Source of the DNA: an uncultured Kordiimonas sp. | GTDB taxonomy: Bacteria; Pseudomonadota; Alphaproteobacteria; Sphingomonadales; Kordiimonadaceae | DNA length: 64,000 nucleotides | Direction of reading: 5' to 3' | Assembly (NCBI GenBank): GCA_947503575.1 | Contig: CANNDZ010000002.1 | Coordinates: 620,001-684,000, forward strand | In this document: positions 51,933 to 59,764 of the stretch, one piece after another | Layout: each line of letters begins with the position of its first letter | Position numbering within the stretch: position 1 is the first letter of the stretch | Program-made: the position numbers and the translations under genes | Notes under the pieces: generated by a model | Databases searched by the model: none | Told to the model about the DNA's origin: nothing | The model's input: only the letters and a program-made list of their open reading frames with translations

Positions 51933-52190
51933 GAACAAGCGGCCTTTAGATTTGTACCAGCAATCCGACCACCCAAGAATCAGGAGATATCACAAAGGTC
52001 AGACTGAGTAAACATTCCGAAAGCCACGCACGGATAAAGCAGGTATGGCGGAAGGCGAACGGCGCATAAATATGCCTTTCACTCAGATGTGTATTGATAA
52101 AGGCGACATGTTCGATACAATTGCGTACATTAATGGGGGTGGCTTGGCCGTGTAAGCGCGGCACAACAACATCAGTGCAGAACGGATTGT

Positions 52191-54356
52191 ATGCGCCGCT
52201 TTTATTCTGTTTTTTCTTTGAAGTTTCTAACCGCCTTGTGCTGTTTGGCGTTGGCATCATGTGGCGACACCGATGACGTGCCACCACCACCCCCGGTCAT
52301 TCTGGAAACTGTAGAGCTTCAGGCCCTGTATGATGAAGCTGATTTCCGCGCACTGGTTGCGGCGGTAAAGGCCAAAGAGCAAGCAGAGCAGGCAACAGAC
52401 CCGGACTATATCTTACAAGCACGCGGATATTTAGCCCTGCTGGACAGCATTGGTGCCGCGCTTGCGCTGGAGAAACTGCAAGAAGAGCAGCGGGACACCG
52501 ATGTTTATGTTCTGTTGCGGGCGCGCACGCTGTTGATGGATGGGGCTTTGAACCGCGCGGTTCGCATCGTAACCGACCATGAATTTGGCGGTGAAAACAT
52601 ATATGAAGCACAGGTTCTGCTGGGCGATATGCAATTTTTGCAGGGCGAGTTCATGACGGCGGTAGCGCACTATTCCTCGGCCGCAGAGCTGGCACCCAGC
52701 AAATTTGAAGCCTATATTGGACGCGCGCAAACATACCTGAGACTTGGCTCCATCGATCAAGCGGAAGCCGATGCGCTGCTGGCCGTGCGCCATGCGCCCA
52801 ACAATACACTCAGTCACTATGTTCTGGGCACAGTTTACAATCAAAAAGCACAATTTGACGATGCGAAGACCCAGTTCCAGCGCGCGGTAGACTTGTATCC
52901 CTACAATGTACAAGCCCTTTTAGGGTTAGTGAATACGGCGATACTGGAAGGTGACTATGCGGGTGCAGAAACACTGCTGGACACAGTGTACAGCGTATCC
53001 CCGGAAGACAACACAGCGAAGTTTTTTTCCGCCATGCTGTTGGCTGTAAAAGGCGATGATACAGCCGCGCGTGAACACCTGATAAAACTGTCTTTTGTTG
53101 GCGACGCCAACCCGCAAACCGCCCGCCTGCTGGGGCATGTGGCATACCGGCTTGGCGAAAGGGACCTTGCACTGCGTAAATTGCAATCCGTCCTGGAGGT
53201 CGCGCCATTTGACCGTGTATCAAGGTTGATCGCGGCGGAAATCCTTTTATCGGACAATGCCGCAGATGAGGCGCTGTTGCTGTTGAACCCTATGGTCGCG
53301 GACATAAACACCACCGACTTGTCAGCTGTGTCAATGGCTGCAACAGCAACCGCCGTGCTGGGTGATTTTGACCGGGCGATTGCCTACAGCAAACGGGCGA
53401 TTGAACTGGCTGAGGCGCCTGATCAGATGCTGGACGCATCGCTGCTGGCACAAGACATAAAGCCATCAACAGTAGCTGTGATGAAGCGGCAATTGGCCAG
53501 TTACCATTTCAGCAACGGCGAAACAAACGCCGCCGCTGCCGTGCTGGAACAGATGATCAAAGAGGATGCTGGCGATACAACAAGCCTATTGTTGTTATCA
53601 AACATACATATGCAGGACGGGAATTATTCAGCGGCGATTGTTGCAGCAAAGCGACTAATCGACACGCACCCGTCATCCCCCCTTGGGCACAATGCATTGG
53701 CCGCCACCCTGCACCGACAGGGAGGAAAAGATGAAGCGCTGGCGGCCTATGACCGCGCGATTGACTTGGCGCCCGGTTATGTATCTGCCCGCAAAAACAG
53801 GGGGACGCTGTATTTGGAACAAACAGCCTATGATAAGGCAGCTGAAGACCTGAAAACTGTTCTGGATGCCACGCCTGATGACGTACAGACCCAGTTTATG
53901 TACGCGCGGGCGCTTGTTGGGCTAAAGCGGCCGGATGAGGCGCTGGACTACTTCAATGATGTGGCAAAAGTGTTCCCAAACTCGGTTAATGTTTTGCTGT
54001 ACCGGTCACGAGCGGTTGCATCAGTCGGGCGTCATGGGGAAGCGGCTGCCCTTGTTGAAGACGCACTGGAGCAAAATAAAATTCAAAACGCGGTGCCAAC
54101 ATCCGTTTTGGAGGAAACATTGGCATCCTACAGGGCGGTTTTAGCGGCTGAAGAAGCCGAAAAACAACGGGAAGCTGCTGAGGCTGCTGAAAGAGAAAAG
54201 AGAGCAGAGCAGAGATTGCGTGAAGCCGCAGAAGCGGCCCGAGCTGCGCAAGACGCACAAGATAAAAGCAAAAAACCGGACAGTAAGCCGGAGAGCAAGC
54301 CGGAAAAACCCGACACCAAATCTGAAGACGACCCGCCAAAAAACAGCCACCGATAG
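52191..54356 (+). CDS. TPR-repeat lipoprotein, PEP-CTERM system PrsT-like
   Basis: The 721-residue protein has a lipoprotein signal with lipobox LASC. It then has roughly a dozen and a half TPR units, for example ALLGLVNTAILEGDYAGAETLLDTVYSVSPED and EALAAYDRAIDLAPGYVSARKNRGTLYLEQ. It ends in a 70-residue Glu/Ala/Lys coiled-coil and Lys/Pro/Asp/Ser-rich tail. Domain order and size match PrsT-type TPR lipoproteins linked to exosortase/PEP-CTERM export and exopolysaccharide loci. No exosortase (EpsH) gene lies in the window. It is divergent from a PEP-CTERM protein gene, sharing a 258-bp gap. Confidence 0.85.
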   Translation: MRRFYSVFSLKFLTALCCLALASCGDTDDVPPPPPVILETVELQALYDEADFRALVAAVKAKEQAEQATDPDYILQARGYLALLDSIGAALALEKLQEEQRDTDVYVLLRARTLLMDGALNRAVRIVTDHEFGGENIYEAQVLLGDMQFLQGEFMTAVAHYSSAAELAPSKFEAYIGRAQTYLRLGSIDQAEADALLAVRHAPNNTLSHYVLGTVYNQKAQFDDAKTQFQRAVDLYPYNVQALLGLVNTAILEGDYAGAETLLDTVYSVSPEDNTAKFFSAMLLAVKGDDTAAREHLIKLSFVGDANPQTARLLGHVAYRLGERDLALRKLQSVLEVAPFDRVSRLIAAEILLSDNAADEALLLLNPMVADINTTDLSAVSMAATATAVLGDFDRAIAYSKRAIELAEAPDQMLDASLLAQDIKPSTVAVMKRQLASYHFSNGETNAAAAVLEQMIKEDAGDTTSLLLLSNIHMQDGNYSAAIVAAKRLIDTHPSSPLGHNALAATLHRQGGKDEALAAYDRAIDLAPGYVSARKNRGTLYLEQTAYDKAAEDLKTVLDATPDDVQTQFMYARALVGLKRPDEALDYFNDVAKVFPNSVNVLLYRSRAVASVGRHGEAAALVEDALEQNKIQNAVPTSVLEETLASYRAVLAAEEAEKQREAAEAAEREKRAEQRLREAAEAARAAQDAQDKSKKPDSKPESKPEKPDTKSEDDPPKNSHR

Positions 54357-54483
54357 TAAGCAGGATCAGCAGCGATATGGGCACCCCCCGTTTGGTGCAG
54401 TGCACACAACCGTGAAAATATATGTCAAAATCAGAACTGCTTGTTCGTTACTGTTAGGAACGCAACAACAGGGAAACCAGATT

Positions 54484-54990
54484 ATGAAAACTGCGTATCT
54501 TGCGGGACTTGCCATTTTTTTGAGTTGGCAGGCCCTGGCCCAGAAAGAGACTGAGACAGAGACAAAACCAATACCGACCCCATCGCTGGAGGCACCGTGC
54601 AATGCCTTTGGTGCGGACGCCCTGTGCACAACCGTATGGACCCTTGGCAAACACGCCAGCCACCGGGTGCAGGACTATACGATCCGTCATGCCGCCAGCG
54701 GCGCGGTAATGTTCAGTGGGCGCGGGCTGTATCGCATGAAGCCGGGCGACAACGGCACTGACACTATCGATGGATATTGGGAAGACAGTCAGGGCAGCGT
54801 GCATAAGCTGGTTGGCACATGGAACGGCACCGACCTGGCCGTCACCTGGGGCAGCCCGGAAACCGAACAAGGCCGGTCCCGGTATGTGTTTGAAGGTGAT
54901 GGCGGTATGAAAGTTCAAGACTGGGTTTTACGGCCTGAAGGCTGGCAAATGTTTATGGAAGTGACATACCCGGCAACCAGCCCCAAATAG
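54484..54990 (+). CDS. Small secreted protein of unknown function
   Basis: The 168-residue product has a signal peptide (YLAGLAIFLSWQALAQ), then a Glu/Thr-rich linker (KETETETKPIPTP) and a probable beta-rich domain with LVGTWNGTDLAVTWGSPETE. Two Cys residues (PCNAF, ALCTT) could form a disulphide. No family was recognised; the WNG/TW strands recall lipocalin-like or DUF1579-type barrels, which is weak. The ATG at 54484 is used because it gives a complete signal peptide. It follows the TPR gene after 128 bp. Confidence 0.65.
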   Translation: MKTAYLAGLAIFLSWQALAQKETETETKPIPTPSLEAPCNAFGADALCTTVWTLGKHASHRVQDYTIRHAASGAVMFSGRGLYRMKPGDNGTDTIDGYWEDSQGSVHKLVGTWNGTDLAVTWGSPETEQGRSRYVFEGDGGMKVQDWVLRPEGWQMFMEVTYPATSPK

Positions 54991-55089
54991 CACCGCCCTC
55001 GGCAACAGCACCTGCGTCAAAAAAGTCTGTGCAATCTGCATCAGACCGGGCGATAAAGGCTGCATGGCTGATGCTTTTAGGGGGATGAT

Positions 55090-56568
55090 ATGAAAAAATC
55101 AGGTCTGGTACTTGTTGGGGTTGCGTTGCTGGCTGCCGCAGCATGGTGGTTGGGTCAGCAACCGGATCAAACCCTTATTTCCAAACCGGCTGCGCCAGAG
55201 GCTGCAACCATTGCAACAGGGTTAAGGCCCGTAGTGCATATTGCCAACCGCCCGCCCGTAAGCATGACACTGCAGGAACGCATGGATGCGCATAAGGTGC
55301 CGGGCGTGTCGATTGCCGTGATGCAAAACGGCAAGATCGTAATGACCCACGCGGCAGGCGTGCGCGACCGCTCAACCGGGGCCGCGATAAATACTGAAAC
55401 AGTGTTTCAGGCTGCAAGCATCTCCAAGCCGGCTTTTGCCACCATACTGATGCGGTACCGCGAGCAAAACGAGCTTGATCTGGACGCGGATATCAACAGC
55501 CTGCTTACCAGCTGGCAGCTACCTGAGCACCCCTGGCAAGGCACGCAGGATGTCACCCTGCGGCGACTTTTGAGTCACACAGCAGGCACTACTGTGCATG
55601 GCTTTGCCGGTTATGCGGCGGGGACAGATGTGCCAACCTTTGTGCAGTTGCTAAACGGTGCAGCACCCGCCAATTCGCCTGCCGTGGTGGTGGACATAGA
55701 ACCGGGCAAGCAATTCCGTTATTCGGGTGGCGGCACAAGCATTGCCCAGCAAGCTTTAGAGGACATCAGCGGCATACCGCTGGCCACCCTGGCGGATACG
55801 CATCTTTTCGGCCCGCTTGATATGACCCGCAGCGCCTATGCGCAGCCGCTTTCAAAACCCCTGTCTGATAATGCCGCAGCCCCGCATAATGCTAAAGGCC
55901 AGCCCGTTAATGGCGGCGCCCATACCTATGCTGCGCTGGCAGCGGCCGGTATGTGGACCACGCCTTCCGACATTTTAAAATGGGCGGCATCCATTCAGCA
56001 GGCATACGCGGGTGACACCGGGCAAATTGTCAGCCCTGAAAGTGCGCAAGACATGCTGACCAACCCGGTTGGCCCGGTGGGTATCGGCTTTTTCATTGAT
56101 GAAGAAAATGGTGCCACGTCTTTTGGCCACGGCGGTTCAAACGAGGGATTTCGCGCCAACTTTTACACATACATGGATAGTGGGGACGGCATAGCCGTTA
56201 TGACCAATGGTGCCAATGGGTCCATTTTGATCCGCGAGATCATCCACCGCGCCGCTGAACTTTATGGCTGGGATGATGTCCAGCCGCCGGTCAAACACGT
56301 TGCCGACATGGATGCGGATACCTTGGCTCAGTTTGCTGGGCGCTACCGTGTAACCGAGCCGATGGACATGGAAGCCACAATCACCGTTGGCGCAGAAGGT
56401 CTTTTGCTGAACGCGGGCGATGTCATGGTCGACGAACTTTTTCTACCGGAAGAAACCAACAAATTTTTTGCGCTGAACGGCAGCGGCATGGTTTTCATCC
56501 GCGGTGATAATGATGCTGTCACAGGCTTTGAATATCGTGGGTTTGTCAAAGCGGTTAAAATCGATTGA
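55090..56568 (+). CDS. Serine hydrolase, class C beta-lactamase family
   Basis: The 492-residue protein has an N-terminal anchor or signal (LVLVGVALLAAAAWWLGQQ). The beta-lactamase domain has Ser110-Ile-Ser-Lys113 in FQAASISKPAFATILM. The Tyr block is in FRYSGGGTSIAQQALEDISG, and SFGHGGSNEGFRANFYTY holds a HGG box. A C-terminal domain of about 100 residues (from about 395) resembles the DUF3471/lipocalin-like appendage found in this family. The substrate is unknown. It is not closely similar in its end to the tail-repeat hydrolase at 39681. Confidence 0.88.
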   Translation: MKKSGLVLVGVALLAAAAWWLGQQPDQTLISKPAAPEAATIATGLRPVVHIANRPPVSMTLQERMDAHKVPGVSIAVMQNGKIVMTHAAGVRDRSTGAAINTETVFQAASISKPAFATILMRYREQNELDLDADINSLLTSWQLPEHPWQGTQDVTLRRLLSHTAGTTVHGFAGYAAGTDVPTFVQLLNGAAPANSPAVVVDIEPGKQFRYSGGGTSIAQQALEDISGIPLATLADTHLFGPLDMTRSAYAQPLSKPLSDNAAAPHNAKGQPVNGGAHTYAALAAAGMWTTPSDILKWAASIQQAYAGDTGQIVSPESAQDMLTNPVGPVGIGFFIDEENGATSFGHGGSNEGFRANFYTYMDSGDGIAVMTNGANGSILIREIIHRAAELYGWDDVQPPVKHVADMDADTLAQFAGRYRVTEPMDMEATITVGAEGLLLNAGDVMVDELFLPEETNKFFALNGSGMVFIRGDNDAVTGFEYRGFVKAVKID

Positions 56569-56621
56569 GGTCAGTCCTTTCAGCCGACCATATTGGTGCA
56601 ATCCTCACCGCACAGGGTTCT

Positions 56622-57038
56622 ATGCCCATGGCCGTGCAGGCAGATACAGTTGACACCCTTAATGCGGGCAAAGGGGCCTATGTGCTTATCATCCAGCTTA
56701 AGCGCGCGACAGACGTCAGCCTGCCTAAGCGGCAAAACCTCTCGCTTATACCCGGCACGCTCACCCCAGGAACATACCTGTATGTTGGCAGCGCAAACGG
56801 CCCCGGCGGCATTCGCGCAAGGCTGAAACGCCACTTCAGGCGCGACAAGAAAATCCACTGGCATGTGGACCAGTTGACAACACGCGCACACCACATGGAA
56901 GCCATCGCAGTAGCTGACGGCAATGAATGCAGCCTCGGTCAGGCATTGCTGGCATCCGGCCAATTTCAGGTCGCCTTGCCGGGCTTTGGCAGCAGTGACT
57001 GCCGCACATGCGACAGCCACTTACTTACGCCGTGTTAG
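56622..57038 (+). CDS. GIY-YIG nuclease family protein (DUF123)
   Basis: The roughly 138-residue product has KGAYVLIIQL, then GTYLYVGSANGPGGIRARLKRH and KKIHWHVDQLTTRAHHMEAIAV. This is the DUF123 version of the GIY-YIG fold, with the tyrosines, Gly-Ser-Ala and the His-Trp-His block. It ends with Cys pairs (SSDCRTCDSHLLTPC). DUF123 domains occur alone or fused to endonuclease III, so a DNA-repair nuclease role is plausible. The start is uncertain: ATG 56622 or 56628, or TTG 56565 overlapping the upstream stop. Confidence 0.78.
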   Translation: MPMAVQADTVDTLNAGKGAYVLIIQLKRATDVSLPKRQNLSLIPGTLTPGTYLYVGSANGPGGIRARLKRHFRRDKKIHWHVDQLTTRAHHMEAIAVADGNECSLGQALLASGQFQVALPGFGSSDCRTCDSHLLTPC

Positions 57039-57049
57039 CCCTTTGGTGG

Positions 57050-57352
57050 TCAGGGCGCCGCTGATAGCTGACTGGATTGAATGACCATCTGTATTTTTTT
57101 GCCCGTTGGGACAAATTGCGCGTCCTCAACATCTTTCAACCAAATAAAGCAGCCGCCCTCGCACAGGTTTTCCAGCGTCTGACCAGCGGCAATGGTGGTT
57201 TCCGTGATGTGTTCATTATCATCCTCGGTCACAATCACATGCGCTGTTGCATCCTTGTTAGTCACCGTCACAGACGCCGACACCGCAAAACTCATTGCCG
57301 CCGAGCCAACAAGCATGGCGGACATCAGGGAACCAAATTTAAAAAACCGCAT
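57050..57352 (-). CDS. Small exported protein of unknown function
   Basis: The 100-residue protein has a signal peptide (MSAMLVGSAAMSFAVSA) and a beta-rich mature part (SVTVTNKDATAHVIVTEDD). A close Cys pair in ENLCEGGCFIWLKD suggests a small Ig- or cupredoxin-like fold with a disulphide or metal site. No family was recognised. A strong AAGGAGA site precedes the ATG. It converges with the GIY-YIG gene. Confidence 0.62.
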   Translation of the reverse strand: MRFFKFGSLMSAMLVGSAAMSFAVSASVTVTNKDATAHVIVTEDDNEHITETTIAAGQTLENLCEGGCFIWLKDVEDAQFVPTGKKIQMVIQSSQLSAAP

Positions 57353-57613
57353 TAGAAATCTCCTTAAGCAGTAAGGCTTCTAGATAATGTTGCATAACAC
57401 TCTTTTAAATTGCCTAATTAGCCGCTTTTTGATCGGAAATTCCTATGATGCAGGCCAGCACCCACACAGCCTTTGCCCTTGATTGAGTGCATTATTCTGC
57501 TCGTCTTTTGCAGGGCCAGCCCTACATCATGCCGGAGTTGATCTTATGGCCGGGCCGTGCGGCACTGCGCGCATGCAAACCGGTTTAAAATTATGACCGC
57601 GAAGGGGAATCCT

Positions 57614-58756
57614 ATGTCTTTGCCAGCCACTTACCTGAAAATGTTTTCCACCGTTTCCGAGGACGGTCAGCTTCGCATGGAGCTGATGGAAAAAGAAATG
57701 CCCACACCCAACCCGACACAAGTCATTGTGCGGGTCGAGGCCGCCCCGATTAACCCGTCTGATCAAGGCGTGATGTTTGGCTGGTCCAACATGGCAGAGG
57801 CAGCATCAAGCGGCACTGGCAAAGGCACGGCGTTAACGGCCCCTGTTCCACCCCAAGGTATGCGCATGATGAAAGCGCGCGTTGGCCAGGCCCTGCCTGT
57901 TGGCAATGAAGGCGCGGGCACTGTGGTTGCAGCGGGCGATGACGCCTACGCCCAAAGCCTGGTGGGTAAAACCGTCGCCGTGATGAGCGGCGCGATGTAC
58001 GCCGAGTATTGCATCGTAGAAGCGCAAATGTGCCTGCCCCTGAATGAAGGCAACACAGCGCGCGACGGCGCGTCCTCTTTCGTTAACCCGCTGACCGCGC
58101 TTTCGATGATTGAAACCATGAAGCTTGAAGGCCATACCGCGCTGGTCCATACCGCCGCGGCCTCAAACCTAGGGCAAATGCTGAACCGCATCTGTCAAGC
58201 AGACGGCGTGGAGCTCGTGAACATTGTGCGCAAGGACGAACAAGCAACTCTGCTGAAAGACATGGGTGCCAAATATGTGGTGAACAGCAGCAGCGACAGC
58301 TTTATGCCAGACCTGATCGATGCCATCCACGCAACGGGTGCAACGCTGGCGTTTGATGCAACGGGCGGCGGCACGCTGGCGTCCAGCATCCTGACCGCGA
58401 TGGAAGCTGCGGCGGCACGCACGCCCGGCGCCTACAGCATCTATGGGTCCGTGAAGCACAAGCAAGTGTACTTATACGGTGGGCTGGACACATCACCAAC
58501 CACACTCACGCGCGGTTACGGCATGGCGTGGGGCGTGGGTGGCTGGTTGCTGCCCAACTTCCTGGCGCGGGTTGGTAACGAGGTGGCAGGCCGCTTGCGC
58601 CAGCGCGTTGCGGATGAGCTAACGACCACATTTGCCAGCCATTACACGGATGACATTTCCCTGTCGCAGGCTTTGCAGGCAGAAACAGTTGCCCGCTATT
58701 ACGCCAAGAAAACGGGTGAAAAATTCCTGGTGTGCCCTCAGCTAGCCATCGAGTAA
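57614..58756 (+). CDS. Medium-chain dehydrogenase/reductase (zinc-less quinone reductase-like)
   Basis: The 380-residue protein has a GroES-like N-terminal half (PTQVIVRVEAAPINPSDQGVMFG ... LPVGNEGAGTVVAAGDDA). A Rossmann half follows, with NPLTALSMIETMKLEGHTALVHTAAASNLGQML and a dinucleotide loop variant. The Cys/His zinc ligands of alcohol dehydrogenases are absent, pointing to an NADPH-dependent enone/quinone reductase-like member. ATG 57614 has AAGGGG upstream; an in-frame start at 57557 would add 19 residues without family match. Confidence 0.85.
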   Translation: MSLPATYLKMFSTVSEDGQLRMELMEKEMPTPNPTQVIVRVEAAPINPSDQGVMFGWSNMAEAASSGTGKGTALTAPVPPQGMRMMKARVGQALPVGNEGAGTVVAAGDDAYAQSLVGKTVAVMSGAMYAEYCIVEAQMCLPLNEGNTARDGASSFVNPLTALSMIETMKLEGHTALVHTAAASNLGQMLNRICQADGVELVNIVRKDEQATLLKDMGAKYVVNSSSDSFMPDLIDAIHATGATLAFDATGGGTLASSILTAMEAAAARTPGAYSIYGSVKHKQVYLYGGLDTSPTTLTRGYGMAWGVGGWLLPNFLARVGNEVAGRLRQRVADELTTTFASHYTDDISLSQALQAETVARYYAKKTGEKFLVCPQLAIE

Positions 58757-58783
58757 GCTGACTTCCCTCAAAGGGAGGATGAC

Positions 58784-59314
58784 ATGAATACCTGGGTTGC
58801 CCTCTTGCGCGGCGTCAATGTCGGCGGGAATAATATCCTGCCGATGAAGGAATTGAAGGCGCTGCTGGCGGGGCTCGGCTTTTGTGGCGTGCAAACCTAT
58901 ATCCAAAGCGGCAACTGCGTTTTCCAGTATGAAGACGCGGATGCCGCATTGATTACCCAACGGATTGAAGACGCAATTGACCAGGCGTTTGGCTTTCGCC
59001 CCCCTGTTCTGGTGATCAGCGCCGCTGCCCTGACCGCTGCCATAAACGCCAACCCCTACCCGGACGCAGACCCCAAAACCGTGCAGCTGTTTTTCCTGTT
59101 TGCGCCCGCACCTAACGCCGATCTCGCTGCACTTGAGGCATTAAGGGCGGAAACCGAGCAGTACCATCTGACTGATCCGGTGTTTTACTTGCACGCGCCC
59201 GACGGCATAGGGCGGTCAAAACTGGTTGCCAAACTAGACAAATTCATCCCTGCCCAAAAAACCGCCCGCAACCTGCGCACTGCCCTGAAATTGCAGGACA
59301 TGGCCGGAAAATAA
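58784..59314 (+). CDS. DUF1697 family protein
   Basis: The 176-residue product opens with WVALLRGVNVGGNNILPMKELKALLAGLGF and VQTYIQSGNCVFQ, the unmistakable DUF1697 start. It ends with the family's DGIGRSKLVAKLDKFIPAQKTARNLRTALKL. Function is unknown; the protein is cytoplasmic. It follows the reductase gene by 27 bp with GGGAGGA before the ATG, so the two are likely co-transcribed up to the terminator downstream. Confidence 0.9.
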   Translation: MNTWVALLRGVNVGGNNILPMKELKALLAGLGFCGVQTYIQSGNCVFQYEDADAALITQRIEDAIDQAFGFRPPVLVISAAALTAAINANPYPDADPKTVQLFFLFAPAPNADLAALEALRAETEQYHLTDPVFYLHAPDGIGRSKLVAKLDKFIPAQKTARNLRTALKLQDMAGK

Positions 59315-59342
59315 GCGCTTACTACCGTCACTGGAGACACAA

Positions 59343-59368
59343 AAAAGCCGGACAAATGCCCGGCTTTT
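59343..59368. terminator. Bidirectional Rho-independent terminator
   Basis: AAAAGCCGG (59343-59351) pairs with CCGGCTTTT (59360-59368) around an 8-base loop, with T runs on both strands. It sits between the convergent DUF1697 gene and the small lipoprotein gene and should serve both. Confidence 0.88.
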
Positions 59369-59389
59369 ATTTGTAACTATATGGTGCGC

Positions 59390-59665
59390 CTACAGGTCGC
59401 CTGCCTCAAATTCAAGCTCTGGCGAGCCGTTAGTGCGGCAACCATAGGCCATGCCCAGGCCTTCATCCTTGCGGTTGATTACAAAGCTTGACGTGCCCTC
59501 GGGGCAGCCAAAACTGTCGCGGGAACCGTTAGGCAATGTAACCGTTACGCGGTCTGTGTCGTATGACCGGCTGCTGCGGCTGACGCCGTCGTCGGAAATG
59601 TTAACAGAGCAAGCGCCCAGCACCAAAGCTGCGGCAGATACAAAGGTGACGTGAAGTGCTTTCAT
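59390..59665 (-). CDS. Small lipoprotein of unknown function
   Basis: The 91-residue product has a lipoprotein signal (MKALHVTFVSAAALVLGAC) with lipobox LGAC. A mature part follows with Ser/Arg-rich (SRSSRSYDTDRV) and beta-type segments and two Cys (FGCPEGTSS, YGCRTNG). No family was recognised. The ATG at 59665 gives a complete signal; longer in-frame starts add non-signal sequence. It lies 100 bp downstream of the TonB-receptor gene on the same strand and may be part of that transcript. Confidence 0.68.
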   Translation of the reverse strand: MKALHVTFVSAAALVLGACSVNISDDGVSRSSRSYDTDRVTVTLPNGSRDSFGCPEGTSSFVINRKDEGLGMAYGCRTNGSPELEFEAGDL

Positions 59666-59764
59666 GGAGTTTATCCTCTTGAGTGTCGTTAGTTCTGTTT
59701 TTTGTTTGTGGATTTGGTCTATCCCGCACAGCCCAGAAAAACAAGAGGAATTGGCCAGCAAGAG

